A stretch of DNA of 64,000 nt from CAJXZP01 sp041563475. GTDB lineage: Bacteria; Bacteroidota; Bacteroidia; Flavobacteriales_G; Salibacteraceae. Location: positions 54,157 to 118,156 of the forward strand of contig JBFFMY010000002.1 of the NCBI GenBank assembly GCA_041563475.1, given 5' to 3'. Positions 26,009 to 35,947 of this stretch are shown here, piece by piece (position 1 is the first letter of the stretch; each line of letters begins with the position of its first letter). The notes below the pieces were generated by a model that was not told the DNA's origin, made no database searches, and saw only the letters and a program-made list of their open reading frames with translations. The position numbers and the translations under genes were made by a program.

Positions 26009-27163
26009 TTATTCCGCAGAACCTTTTTCCATGTCTGCTTTAATTTTATTGTAATTTTCTGTATCGCTTGTGCGCAAATAAAGTTTCATTAGAATACCTT
26101 GAACTTCGGTATCATTTGGATCTAGCTCATATGCTTTTCTTAGGTATGGAAGAGCTTTTGCATAAATACCATCTAACTCTGCTTTTTTAGCATCGTATTC
26201 CTTTGCCGCACTCAAAGGAAGATTATTCATTTCTTCCACTACACTTCTTGACTCATTTACATACAACGCTCCTAAATCATGATTAGCATCCAAATGATTT
26301 GGGTCAATCTCCAATGTTTTTTTATAATCTGCCTCAGCAGATACCAAATCTCCTAAACTCTCTTTCAGTTTACCTCTAACATAGTAGTAAGAAGCCTTTT
26401 CTGGGTCAGCTGCAATCGCTTTATCAATATTCGCAATTGCCTTTTCAGTCTCGCCCATTTCCACATAAATGTTAAATTCAGCAATAAGCAATTGTTGATT
26501 ATCCGGATAGGCTAATCTTCCTGCTCCCAATACTTCAACAGCTTTAGCGGTGTCTCCCAAGGCTTTATATTGACTTGCTAAATTGGCATAAATGGCACCA
26601 TCTTTATATCCAGAACCCTTAATTTTTGAAAAGTATTCAATAGATTTTTCGTGATCTTCTCCAGCTGCTGCAGCATTTGCAGCATAATAATACCCCAAAG
26701 TATCAAGCTCATCATATCCCTCTCTAATTTCACTACAACCTGCAAAATACTTTGAAGCTTGATTATAATCTTTGTTGTTATAAAACTCTACTCCTTCGTC
26801 CCACATTTTGTTGTAAACAAACAAATAAAGATATTTATTCAACTCCGTTTCATCTGTTCTACTATCTGCAACTTTTTTGGCTGCTTGAAATGCTTCTGCA
26901 GAAGTGAAAATTGCGCCATCTCTATAGGGTTTGGTTTGCTCTGTAGTATCAATTGCAATTGCATAATAGATTTTACCTACATAAATAAGAGTTTTAGGCT
27001 GGCCTTGTGTTTTAGGATGCACAGAGGCTTCATCAATAGCAACCTTAGCTTTAATTAATTCTCCTTGATTTAAATAACTTCCGGCTGATGTAACCTTAGG
27101 ATTTTGAGCATAAGTGTAACTTCCTATTGCCACAAGCATGATTGCCAAAACAACATTTTTCAT
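26009..27163 (-). CDS. Secreted TPR-repeat protein
   Basis: 384 residues with a signal peptide (MKNVVLAIMLVAIGSYTYAQ). Several TPR units are visible: YFAGCSEIREGYDELDTLGY, GYKDGAIYANLASQYKALGD, AYPDNQQLLIAEFNIYVEMG, PEKASYYYVRGKLKESLGDL, DPNHLDANHDLGALYVNES and RKAYELDPNDTEVQGILMKL. TPR arrays mediate protein-protein contacts; the partners are unknown. Periplasmic TPR proteins are common in Bacteroidota envelope and gliding systems. It is preceded by gyrA on the same strand with a 42-base gap, so readthrough from gyrA is possible. Confidence 0.82.
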   Translation of the reverse strand: MKNVVLAIMLVAIGSYTYAQNPKVTSAGSYLNQGELIKAKVAIDEASVHPKTQGQPKTLIYVGKIYYAIAIDTTEQTKPYRDGAIFTSAEAFQAAKKVADSRTDETELNKYLYLFVYNKMWDEGVEFYNNKDYNQASKYFAGCSEIREGYDELDTLGYYYAANAAAAGEDHEKSIEYFSKIKGSGYKDGAIYANLASQYKALGDTAKAVEVLGAGRLAYPDNQQLLIAEFNIYVEMGETEKAIANIDKAIAADPEKASYYYVRGKLKESLGDLVSAEADYKKTLEIDPNHLDANHDLGALYVNESRSVVEEMNNLPLSAAKEYDAKKAELDGIYAKALPYLRKAYELDPNDTEVQGILMKLYLRTSDTENYNKIKADMEKGSAE

Positions 27164-27205
27164 ATTCTATCTTTTTATATTCGACCTTATTTATCGGCCG
27201 CAAAA

Positions 27206-29752
27206 TTAATTATTATTTTCCTCTTCGCTTGCATTATCCGTGCCATCCACGTTATCTGATTCATCAGAAAAATCATTAAACTCGGAATCTACTTCATTTT
27301 CCAACTCCTCATCTTCATGTGGCACCTTTGCAACTGCTGCAATACTGTCTCCAGAACCAAGGTTTATTAAACGAACTCCTTGCGTAGCACGACCCATAAC
27401 ACGGATTGATTTTAAATCCATTCGAATGGTTATACCCTTTTTGTTAATAATCATTAAATCATCTTCATCAGAAACATTTTTAATGGATATTAATTTACCT
27501 GTTTTCTCTGTCACCTGAAGTGTTTTTACTCCCTTTCCACCTCTATTGGTAATTCGGTAATCATCTACAGCGGTACGTTTACCAAACCCATTTTCAGAAA
27601 CCACTAATACGCTAGAGTCAACATCATCAACGCAAATCATACCAATTACCGCATCATCCTTAGAGGCTAAAGTAATTCCACGTACACCCGAGGCTCCACG
27701 ACCCATTGTTCGTACTTTACTTTCCTCAAATCGAATTGCACGCCCGGAATGTAAAGCCATAATAATTTGAGAATTACCAGTGGTTAATTTCGCTTCTAGT
27801 AATTCGTCATTTTCTCGAATATTAATCGCAATGATACCGTTCGTTCTAGGACGAGAATATGCCTCCAAACTGGTTTTTTTAACAACACCGTTTTTGGTAC
27901 ACATTACAATATTCATACTTTTTAAGTATTCTTCATCCTTTAGATCTTCTACATTGATATACGCCAATACTTTGTCGTCACTTTCAATGTTAATCATGTT
28001 TTGAATGGCTCTACCTTTTGAAGTTTTGTTTCCTTCTGGAATCTCAAAAGCACGCATCCAGAAACATTTTCCTTTCTTAGTAAATACCAATACATAATTA
28101 TGGGTATTTGCTACAAACATTTCTTCAAGGAAATCCTCCGTTCTTGTAGTTGACCCTCTAGAGCCTCTTCCGCCTCTTGCTTGAGTTTTAAACTCCGTTA
28201 ATAAGGTACGTTTGATATAGCCTAAATGAGAAATAGTTACCACCACTTGCTCATTTGGTATCATATCTTCAATACGGAAATCGGAAGAATTGTACTCAAT
28301 AGAGGTCATTCTTTCATCACCATATTTGTCACGGATATTTGTTAATTCTTCAACAACTATTGAATAACGTAAAACTTCATTCGCCAAAATTTCTTTCAAT
28401 CGGTCGATGGTCGACATTAACTCATCATATTCAGTACGTAATTTATCCTGCTCTAAGCCCGTTAACTGACGTAAGCGCATTTCAACAATGGCGCGTGCTT
28501 GAATTTCGGATAATTTGAAGCGTTCAATTAGTTTATTTCGGGCTTCCTCGGTATTACTTGAGGCTCTGATTAAAGCAATTACTTCATCAATATTATCAGA
28601 AGCAATAATTAACCCTTCTAAAATATGCGCGCGTTCTTCTGCTTTACGCAACTCAAATTGAGTCCTTCGGGTAACCACTTCCATACGATGATCCACAAAG
28701 TGACCAATCATATCTTTTAAGTTCAATAAATACGGACGACCATGAACTAGGGCCACATTATTTACGGAGAACGAAGTTTGAAGCATCGTATGCTTGTACA
28801 AATTGTTTAAAACAACATTTGTAATGGCTTCTCTTTTTAGTTCATAAACAACCCGCATCCCATTTCTATCGGATTCATCTCGGATATCTGAAATTCCTTC
28901 AATTTTTTTATCATTTACCAAATCAGCAGTTCGGGCAATCATATCTGCCTTGTTTACTAGAAAAGGTATTTCTGTAACGATAATTCTTTCACGTCCTGCT
29001 GGAGTTTCTTCAATCTCCGCCTTTCCACGCACAACAATTCTTCCTCTACCAGTCTCAAACGCTTGACGCACTCCATCATATCCGTAAATTATTCCTCCAG
29101 TAGGAAAATCAGGGGCTTTAACATGCGTAAGTAGTTCATCTATCTCAATATCTTTATTATCAATAAATGCTAAGATTCCATTTATTATTTCCGTCATATT
29201 GTGCGGAGGCATATTCGTAGCCATTCCGACCGCAATACCACTCGCACCGTTTAATAACAGGTTAGGCAATAAAGCAGGAAGCACAGTTGGTTCCAGTAAT
29301 GAATCATCGAAGTTCAAGCTAAAATCAACGGTTTCTTTTTCAATATCCGCCAACATTTCTTCCGACAACTTTTTTAATCTGGCTTCGGTATAACGCATGG
29401 CAGCAGGACTATCACCATCAACAGAGCCAAAGTTACCTTGCCCATCTACTAAAGGGTAACGTAATGACCAAGGCTGAGCCATCCGCACCATAGCATCGTA
29501 AACAGAAGAATCACCATGGGGGTGATACTTACCTAAAACCTCCCCAACAATTCTGGCAGACTTTTTATATGCTTTGTTCGAATAAACACCTAAATCAAGC
29601 ATTCCATAAAGCACCCTTCTGTGAACAGGTTTCATCCCGTCACGAACGTCTGGTAAAGCTCTTGAAACGATTACAGACATTGAATAATCAATGTATGCTG
29701 ATTTCATTTCATCTTCGATGTTGATATTAATAATTTTTTCTCCTTCCGCCAT
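27206..29752 (-). CDS. gyrA: DNA gyrase subunit A
   Basis: 848 residues. The catalytic tyrosine is Tyr121 (AAMRYTEARL). The quinolone-determining region is HPHGDSSVYDAMVRMAQ; Ser82 and Asp86 correspond to E. coli Ser83 and Asp87, so both are in the sensitive form. The C-terminal beta-pinwheel has a GyrA-box-like FKTQARGGRGSRG, favouring gyrase over ParC. The tail after about 815 is strongly acidic (Asp/Glu). Gyrase introduces negative supercoils with GyrB. The clpC gene is divergent, with 264 bases between the starts. Confidence 0.97.
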   Translation of the reverse strand: MAEGEKIININIEDEMKSAYIDYSMSVIVSRALPDVRDGMKPVHRRVLYGMLDLGVYSNKAYKKSARIVGEVLGKYHPHGDSSVYDAMVRMAQPWSLRYPLVDGQGNFGSVDGDSPAAMRYTEARLKKLSEEMLADIEKETVDFSLNFDDSLLEPTVLPALLPNLLLNGASGIAVGMATNMPPHNMTEIINGILAFIDNKDIEIDELLTHVKAPDFPTGGIIYGYDGVRQAFETGRGRIVVRGKAEIEETPAGRERIIVTEIPFLVNKADMIARTADLVNDKKIEGISDIRDESDRNGMRVVYELKREAITNVVLNNLYKHTMLQTSFSVNNVALVHGRPYLLNLKDMIGHFVDHRMEVVTRRTQFELRKAEERAHILEGLIIASDNIDEVIALIRASSNTEEARNKLIERFKLSEIQARAIVEMRLRQLTGLEQDKLRTEYDELMSTIDRLKEILANEVLRYSIVVEELTNIRDKYGDERMTSIEYNSSDFRIEDMIPNEQVVVTISHLGYIKRTLLTEFKTQARGGRGSRGSTTRTEDFLEEMFVANTHNYVLVFTKKGKCFWMRAFEIPEGNKTSKGRAIQNMINIESDDKVLAYINVEDLKDEEYLKSMNIVMCTKNGVVKKTSLEAYSRPRTNGIIAINIRENDELLEAKLTTGNSQIIMALHSGRAIRFEESKVRTMGRGASGVRGITLASKDDAVIGMICVDDVDSSVLVVSENGFGKRTAVDDYRITNRGGKGVKTLQVTEKTGKLISIKNVSDEDDLMIINKKGITIRMDLKSIRVMGRATQGVRLINLGSGDSIAAVAKVPHEDEELENEVDSEFNDFSDESDNVDGTDNASEEENNN

Positions 29753-29849
29753 AACGTAATATGTTTGTTTTCAGTATTTTAAATGAATTGGATAGGTGAA
29801 ATCCAATGTTCACCGAAAATACTATTGGAGCATGAAAAAACACTGTTGA

Positions 29850-29897
29850 AAACACCCCTAATTACTAACAAAAATCTGTTAATAAATAGGGGTGTTT
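29850..29897. other. Long hairpin in the gyrA-clpC divergent region
   Basis: AAACACCCCTA (29850-29860) pairs perfectly with TAGGGGTGTTT (29887-29897). Inside, TAACA (29866-29870) pairs with TGTTA (29877-29881). Each side has little or no T-tract, and there is no gene that needs a terminator, as both flanking genes start away from it. It may be an operator, or a leader structure of gyrA (start about 97 bases away) or clpC (about 120 bases). Confidence 0.5.
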
Positions 29898-30016
29898 AGC
29901 CCCCTTTAACCCTTTGTAGTTCCAATATTTTTGGTTCATTCACATTAGAATGCCTTTATATGTTTTTTTTAGTATATTCATGGCTTCGAATAAACAAATA
30001 GAACAATTATATCAGT

Positions 30017-32578
30017 ATGGAAAATAACCTATCACCGCGTGCCAAAGATGTATTGACTTATAGCCGGGAAGAAGCTCTAAGACTAGGTCATGACTATATT
30101 GGTAACGAGCATTTTATGTTAGGGATAATACGTGAAGGCCAGGGAGTTGCAATAAAAATTTTGGAAAATCTTAATATGGATGTTCAGGAATTACGTAAAC
30201 TAATTGAAGAAGCCATAAAATCCACTGGGTCATCTATATCTCAATCTAATCAAACCAATATCCCCTTAGTAAAACAAGCAGAAAAAACTTTGAAAATCAC
30301 CTTTTTGGAAGCGAAGCTTTTTAAAAGCCGAATGATTGGAACAGAACATTTCCTTTTATCCATTTTAAAAGAGCACACAAATGTGGCAAGTAGAATTTTA
30401 GCGCGCTTTAATATCAATTACGACACTGTGAAAAACGAATTAGAAAATATTTTATCCGGTCAGGATTTAAATCCTGGTCCAAGAGCTGACATTTCAGATC
30501 CATCTCCAGAGGATGAGTCTGAAAAACAAAAAGGATTTGGAAGTTCATTTGGTGGATCGTCAAAATCGAAATCAGATTCTAAATCTAAAACGCCTGTTCT
30601 GGATAATTTCGGAAGAGATTTAACCGAAATGGCGGAACAAGAAAAACTGGATCCAATTATTGGACGTGAAAAAGAAATTGAGCGTGTTTCTCAAATTTTA
30701 AGTAGAAGAAAAAAGAATAACCCCATTTTAATTGGTGAACCTGGCGTTGGTAAATCAGCTATCGCAGAGGGCCTAGCACTTCGAATTATCCAGAAAAAAG
30801 TTTCGAGAGTTTTATTTGGAAAACGAGTTGTTACGCTAGACTTGGCTTCCCTTGTTGCTGGAACAAAATACCGTGGGCAGTTTGAAGAACGAATGAAGGC
30901 GGTAATGAACGAATTAGAGAAATCGAATGATGTTATTCTATTTATTGATGAAATCCACACTATCGTAGGTGCAGGAGGCGCATCGGGATCATTAGATGCG
31001 TCTAATATGTTTAAACCCGCCCTAGCACGTGGTGAAATCCAATGTATTGGAGCCACAACTTTGGATGAGTACAGACAATATATCGAAAAAGACGGTGCAT
31101 TAGAACGTAGATTTCAAAAAGTATTGGTTGAACCTACATCTGTAGAGGAAACTATTACGATTCTTCAAAATATAAAATCCAAGTACGAAGATCATCACAA
31201 TGTAACGTACACGGATGCGGCCATTAACGCTTGTGTTAAATTAACGGATAGATATATTTCAGACCGTCATTTACCAGATAAAGCGATTGATGCACTGGAT
31301 GAAGCAGGTTCTAGAGTTCACATAACACATATCGTGGTACCCGAGGAAATTGTGAAAATTGAAAAAGAAATAGAAGCCGTCAAGGAAAAGAAAATTACAG
31401 TTGTAAAGCGTCAGAAATATGAAGAAGCCGCCCAACTTAGAGATGAAGAAAAAAACTTAACGGATCGATTATTAATAGCTCAAACCAAATGGGAAGAACA
31501 AACTCGACTTCACAGGGAGTTGGTTTCTGAAGATAGTGTTGCCGAAGTAGTGGCTATGATTTCTGGAATTCCTACGCAAAGGATTGCACAAAAAGAAGGA
31601 GAGAAATTAATCCATATGAAAGATGACCTGAAAGGAAGCGTTATTGGACAAGATGAGGCTATTGAAAAGGTTGTTCGTGCAATTCAAAGAAATAGAGCCG
31701 GGTTAAAGGATCCAAATAAACCGATTGGTTCTTTCATTTTCTTAGGACCAACTGGGGTTGGTAAAACGCAGCTTGCGAAAGTGCTTTCAAAATATTTATT
31801 CGACAATCATGACAATTTAATACGAATTGACATGAGTGAATACATGGAGAAATTTGCGGTTTCGAGGTTGGTCGGAGCACCTCCGGGATATGTTGGTTAC
31901 GAGGAAGGTGGGCAACTTACAGAAAAAGTAAGACGAAAGCCCTACTCCGTTATACTATTGGATGAAATTGAAAAAGCCCATCCAGATGTATACAATATCC
32001 TACTTCAAATTTTGGATGATGGCCAAGTCACCGATAGTTTAGGTAGAAAAGTAGATTTTAAGAATACCATTATCATCATGACATCAAATATTGGGTCAAG
32101 AGAGTTAAAAGACTTTGGTCAAGGTGTAGGATTCTCTACTTCGTCAAAAACAAGCAATATTAATGCAGAGTCAAAAGGAGTTATTGAGCGCGCTTTGAAA
32201 AAAACATTTGCGCCAGAATTCTTAAACAGAATTGATGATTTGGTTCTTTTCAATACATTAAATCAGGAAGACATTTTCCAAATTATTGATATTGAATTGA
32301 AATCTCTATTTTTTAGAATCAATGAGCTAGGTTATAAAATTGAACTTACCAAAACAGCTAAAGAATTTATAGCCACCAAAGGTTTTGATGCCAATTTTGG
32401 TGCCCGACCATTAAAACGTGCTCTTCAGAAATATTTAGAAGATCCAATAGCCGAAGAAATCATCCAAAACAAAATTCAATCGGGTGACACTTTAAAAATT
32501 GGAATTGACAAAAAAACAGAAGTCATAAAAATCAGCATTGTTGCTGGAAAAAATAAAGAGAATCAAACAGAAAAATAA
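30017..32578 (+). CDS. clpC: Clp protease ATP-binding subunit ClpC
   Basis: 853 residues. Double Clp-N repeats (1-145), then a Gly/Ser-rich linker (150-195). AAA+ module 1 has GEPGVGKS (240-247) and LFIDE (308-312). A UVR-like coiled region (KRQKYEEAAQLRDEEKNL, 464-481) marks it as ClpC rather than ClpA. AAA+ module 2 has GPTGVGKT (577-584), VILLDEIEKAHPDV, and the C-terminal sensor FGARPLKRALQ. It unfolds substrates and, with ClpP, degrades them. Its adaptor (McsB/MecA type) is not in the window. A terminator follows the stop directly. Confidence 0.96.
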   Translation: MENNLSPRAKDVLTYSREEALRLGHDYIGNEHFMLGIIREGQGVAIKILENLNMDVQELRKLIEEAIKSTGSSISQSNQTNIPLVKQAEKTLKITFLEAKLFKSRMIGTEHFLLSILKEHTNVASRILARFNINYDTVKNELENILSGQDLNPGPRADISDPSPEDESEKQKGFGSSFGGSSKSKSDSKSKTPVLDNFGRDLTEMAEQEKLDPIIGREKEIERVSQILSRRKKNNPILIGEPGVGKSAIAEGLALRIIQKKVSRVLFGKRVVTLDLASLVAGTKYRGQFEERMKAVMNELEKSNDVILFIDEIHTIVGAGGASGSLDASNMFKPALARGEIQCIGATTLDEYRQYIEKDGALERRFQKVLVEPTSVEETITILQNIKSKYEDHHNVTYTDAAINACVKLTDRYISDRHLPDKAIDALDEAGSRVHITHIVVPEEIVKIEKEIEAVKEKKITVVKRQKYEEAAQLRDEEKNLTDRLLIAQTKWEEQTRLHRELVSEDSVAEVVAMISGIPTQRIAQKEGEKLIHMKDDLKGSVIGQDEAIEKVVRAIQRNRAGLKDPNKPIGSFIFLGPTGVGKTQLAKVLSKYLFDNHDNLIRIDMSEYMEKFAVSRLVGAPPGYVGYEEGGQLTEKVRRKPYSVILLDEIEKAHPDVYNILLQILDDGQVTDSLGRKVDFKNTIIIMTSNIGSRELKDFGQGVGFSTSSKTSNINAESKGVIERALKKTFAPEFLNRIDDLVLFNTLNQEDIFQIIDIELKSLFFRINELGYKIELTKTAKEFIATKGFDANFGARPLKRALQKYLEDPIAEEIIQNKIQSGDTLKIGIDKKTEVIKISIVAGKNKENQTEK

Positions 32579-32580
32579 AC

Positions 32581-32608
32581 AAAAGGCACCTAAATAGGTG
32601 CCTTTTTT
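32581..32608 (+). terminator. Intrinsic terminator of clpC
   Basis: AAAAGGCACCT (32581-32591) pairs with AGGTGCCTTTT (32596-32606) around AAAT, followed by T residues. It lies 3 bases after the clpC stop. Confidence 0.9.
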
Positions 32609-32622
32609 GATTCCAAGCGAAC

Positions 32623-33876
32623 ATGGGACAACAAAAATTATTTATTCAGAAATTGGGTCCCGGTTTATTGTATGCGGGAGCAGCAATTGGCGTTTCTCAT
32701 TTGGTTCAGTCTACACGCGCTGGAGCAATGTTTGGAATTTCAATGATTGGGGTAGTAATCCTTGCCCACTTTTTCAAATACCCTTTTTTCCAATATGGCC
32801 CCAGATATGTTGCTGCCACGGGTAAAAGTTTACTGCACGGATATCAAAAACTAGGTACTTGGGCCCTGTGGGTTTACTTTGTTCTCACCTTATCCACCAT
32901 GTTTATCATACAAGGGGCCATTACCTTAGTAACAGCCGGGTTAGCGGCATACATTACAGGAACATCTTGGTCCATTGGAATATGGATTTTCATCCTTTTA
33001 GGCATGGGATTTTGGATTCTCTCCAGTGGGAAATTGAAATATTTGGACTCTCTAATGAAAGTAATAATGGTTATTCTGGCGGTTACAACTGTAGCCGCTG
33101 CGATTTCTTCATTATTCGCCCCAGTTGCTCACATGGGTAAATCCGAATTTTTCCATCTAAATAATCGAGAGCATTGGTTCTTTCTTATCGCATTTATTGG
33201 TTGGATGCCAGCTCCAATAGATATTTCCGTGTGGTATTCTGTATGGAGCGAAACCAAAGCGAATGAATCCAAAAATCGTGTGCGTTTAAAAGATGCGTTA
33301 TTGGATTTCTCCATTGGATATTGGGGCACGGCAGTTTTAGCCATTTGCTTCGTAATCCTTGGTACATACATGCTTCGAAATACGGGAATAGAATTATCAG
33401 CAAATGCAGTAACCTTTTCGGGTCAAATAATTGATGCCTATGCAAACTCTTTAGGGCTTTGGGCCAAACCCATTATTTCTGTAGCTGCATTTACTACGAT
33501 GTTTAGCACAACAATTTCTGTGATGGATGGAATTTCACGCACTATTTCACCTACTGGGGAATACATTTTTCCAAAAATTAAATTGAATTCTGTAAAACTG
33601 AAACCATATAATGCATGGCTTATAGTGCTTATTTCTGGAACAATTATAATTGATTTAGTTTTTGCACAGAACATGCGAAAAATGGTAGATTTTGCAACAA
33701 GTTTATCTTTTGTAACTGCTCCAATTTTAGCTTTTCTAAATATTCGGGTAATACAAGGTAAATGGTTTCCAAAAGAACAACTACCATCTAAATTCACTCA
33801 GAATGTAAGTTATATAGGGTTAGCTTTTTTGACTGTCTTTGCCTTGTTTTATATGTACTTTAGGTTCTTTGCATAG
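32623..33876 (+). CDS. Nramp-family transporter with divergent metal site
   Basis: 417 residues with about 11 membrane spans. The N-terminal LGPGLLYAGAAIGVSHLVQS matches the Nramp TM1 layout (G-P-G...), but the metal-binding D-P-G-N of classic MntH is replaced by I-G-V-S-H. The TM6 M-P-H site is likewise not seen; the region around MPAPIDISVWYSVW and TMFSTTISVMDGISR occupies it. Nramp proteins carry Mn2+, Fe2+ and similar ions with protons; a different substrate is possible here. It starts 15 bases after the clpC terminator, so it needs its own promoter. It is convergent with comB. Confidence 0.8.
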   Translation: MGQQKLFIQKLGPGLLYAGAAIGVSHLVQSTRAGAMFGISMIGVVILAHFFKYPFFQYGPRYVAATGKSLLHGYQKLGTWALWVYFVLTLSTMFIIQGAITLVTAGLAAYITGTSWSIGIWIFILLGMGFWILSSGKLKYLDSLMKVIMVILAVTTVAAAISSLFAPVAHMGKSEFFHLNNREHWFFLIAFIGWMPAPIDISVWYSVWSETKANESKNRVRLKDALLDFSIGYWGTAVLAICFVILGTYMLRNTGIELSANAVTFSGQIIDAYANSLGLWAKPIISVAAFTTMFSTTISVMDGISRTISPTGEYIFPKIKLNSVKLKPYNAWLIVLISGTIIIDLVFAQNMRKMVDFATSLSFVTAPILAFLNIRVIQGKWFPKEQLPSKFTQNVSYIGLAFLTVFALFYMYFRFFA

Positions 33877-33889
33877 ATCCATTTAGGAA

Positions 33890-34630
33890 CTACTTAAAAG
33901 GAGTTGTATCCAAATCCACTAACTCATCACCGATTAAAATTGGAATCTTATCGGTTTGATTCAATGTTAAACAATATCGAATATCTTCTTTAAGATTCAA
34001 TTTAGCTAACCTTCTTCTATGGGACGAAATTTTAAGCAATTTTTCAGGATCTTTTTGAGCCATCTCGAAAAGATACATCGCTATTAAAGCGGAATCTTCA
34101 ACGTCATGTTCTAAAGAGTACACACCATCTTTAATTAACTCCTGAGTCAATGCCCCAGCAAATAAAGAGTCCTCCAGATTAATTCTACCCTTCCACCCGG
34201 AACAAAGAATTAATACGTTCTTTTTTTGTTTAACCAACCATTTTGACAAGGCTGAAAGGTTTAAAAAAGAACCTATAACGATCATATCAGACACTCCTTT
34301 AGCTAATTCAATTGCGCGTGTACCATTTGTGGTAGTTAGTACTAATGTTTGGCCTTTAATATGGCTACCCATATAATCGAATGGTGAATTTCCAAAATCA
34401 AATCCATCAACTTTCACCGCATTTCTCTCCGCACCAGCCAAATACCCTTGCTTTTGCAGCTCTCTAGCTTTATCAATGGTATCTACTGGAATCATAGATT
34501 TAGCACCATTTTCAAAAGCGGTACACATGGCAGAAGTTGCCCTAAAAATGTCGTTAATAACCACAATGCTATCTTGACTATTATAAACTTCGAAATTTTC
34601 TGGTGTATAGCTTACTTCAATTAAAGGCAT
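33890..34630 (-). CDS. comB: 2-phosphosulfolactate phosphatase (ComB family)
   Basis: 246 residues. The signatures VVINDIFRATSAMCTAFENG, LAGAERNAVKVDGFDFGNSP, LTTTNGTRAIELA and CSGWKGRINLEDSLFAGAL follow the ComB pattern (V-L-R-A-T-S-T, G-E-R, G-F-D-x-G-N-S-P, T-T-N-G-T). Archaeal ComB dephosphorylates 2-phosphosulfolactate in coenzyme M synthesis. In bacteria the family is usually annotated the same way, although the true substrate is unproven and sulfolactate is plausible. No other sulfolactate gene is nearby. Downstream it is convergent with the Nramp gene. Confidence 0.85.
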   Translation of the reverse strand: MPLIEVSYTPENFEVYNSQDSIVVINDIFRATSAMCTAFENGAKSMIPVDTIDKARELQKQGYLAGAERNAVKVDGFDFGNSPFDYMGSHIKGQTLVLTTTNGTRAIELAKGVSDMIVIGSFLNLSALSKWLVKQKKNVLILCSGWKGRINLEDSLFAGALTQELIKDGVYSLEHDVEDSALIAMYLFEMAQKDPEKLLKISSHRRRLAKLNLKEDIRYCLTLNQTDKIPILIGDELVDLDTTPFK

Positions 34631-34707
34631 ATAAAAAATTGACGTGAAAAATTATATTACGTTACTAATTAACTAAATTAAAATGGATATTTAAGCTGGT
34701 TATTTAA

Positions 34708-35793
34708 TTATTTCAAAAACGGGATACCAACCACCACGGCAGCAGGCGATTTTTTTCTAATTTGAATTTGAATCTCTGTCCCCTTTTTACTGTGAGCCAT
34801 ATCCACATATCCCATTCCAATTCCTTTATCCAAAGAAGGAGATTGAGTACCTGAAGTCACCTCACCAATTTGTTTTCCATCCATATCCAAAATTGGATAG
34901 CCATGACGTGGAATTGCTTTTTCAACCATTTCAAACCCTACTAGTTTTCTTTGTAAACCTGCCTCTTTTTGTTGAGATAAATAATCTCGATCAATAAAAT
35001 CATTTCCCTCTACAAATTTGGTTACCCAACCTAATCCAGCTTCAAGAGGAGAGGTGGTATCATCAATATCATTTCCGTACAAACAAAATCCTTTTTCTAA
35101 ACGTAAAGTGTCTCTTGCCCCAAGGCCAATGGGCTTAATCCCTTGTGATTCACCGGATTTGAAAATTGCTTCAAAAACGACTTTTGCATTTTCATTTTTA
35201 ACATATATCTCAAAACCTCCTGATCCGGTATATCCGGTAGCGGAAACAATAACATTTTTACAACCAGCAAAAGATCCAATTTCAAAAGTGTAATACACCA
35301 TTCCTTTTAAATCAATTTTGGTCAGACTTTGTAACGCTTCAGAAGCCTTAGGACCTTGAACCGCAAACAAGCAATACGCATCACTTTCATTAGATAATTC
35401 AGCATTCATAGTATTTTGCTTGCTAACCCAAGCCCAATCCTTATCCACATTAGCACCATTTACTACCAATAAATATTCTTGCTCATTTATTCTATATACG
35501 AGCAAATCATCTACTATCCCACCTTTACCATTTGGCATAGTAGAATACAAAACTTTTCCATCAAAAAGCGTTGCTACATCATTCGAAGTAATTTTTTGAA
35601 CTAAATCAAAAGCAGTTGGACCCTTTACAAAAAACTCTCCCATATGAGATACGTCAAATACACCTACTCCATTTCTAACGGTGAGGTGTTCTTCAATCAA
35701 TCCAGCAAAAGTTACAGGCATATTAAAGCCTGCAAATTCTACCATTTTACCGCCCATCGCAATATGGCTATCTCTCAACACTAAATCTTTCAT
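34708..35793 (-). CDS. gcvT: Aminomethyltransferase (glycine cleavage T protein)
   Basis: 361 residues. Signatures are MVEFAGFNMPVTFAGLIEEH, GVFDVSHMGEFFVKGP, TGYTGSGGFEIYV (the T-G-Y-T-G-E motif, here Ser at the sixth position), GLGARDTLRLEKGFCLYG and TSPLEAGLGWVTK. The enzyme transfers the aminomethyl group from the H protein to tetrahydrofolate, giving methylene-THF and ammonia. The gene is alone: GcvP and GcvH are not in the window. A TAnnTTTG box (TATCTTTG) occurs on this strand at 35844-35837. The downstream comB is same-strand, 77 bases away. Confidence 0.96.
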   Translation of the reverse strand: MKDLVLRDSHIAMGGKMVEFAGFNMPVTFAGLIEEHLTVRNGVGVFDVSHMGEFFVKGPTAFDLVQKITSNDVATLFDGKVLYSTMPNGKGGIVDDLLVYRINEQEYLLVVNGANVDKDWAWVSKQNTMNAELSNESDAYCLFAVQGPKASEALQSLTKIDLKGMVYYTFEIGSFAGCKNVIVSATGYTGSGGFEIYVKNENAKVVFEAIFKSGESQGIKPIGLGARDTLRLEKGFCLYGNDIDDTTSPLEAGLGWVTKFVEGNDFIDRDYLSQQKEAGLQRKLVGFEMVEKAIPRHGYPILDMDGKQIGEVTSGTQSPSLDKGIGMGYVDMAHSKKGTEIQIQIRKKSPAAVVVGIPFLK

Positions 35794-35947
35794 TCTCTAT
35801 TTTATAGTTGTGTGATACTTTTTTAAAAACTGAGGCCAAAGATATAATTATATGCGAAGTTTTTAAGTCCTCATAATGATGGAAAAATGCAATTTCAATC
35901 GAATTATTTGATTTCCGTAGATTTGTAATAAATAAATTTCTTGCTAT

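Noticed and set aside
32598..33140. Overlapping plus-strand ORFs of 75 and 93 codons at the start of the Nramp gene
   Set aside because: Frame shadows of the Nramp gene; no sign of a frameshift in that gene.
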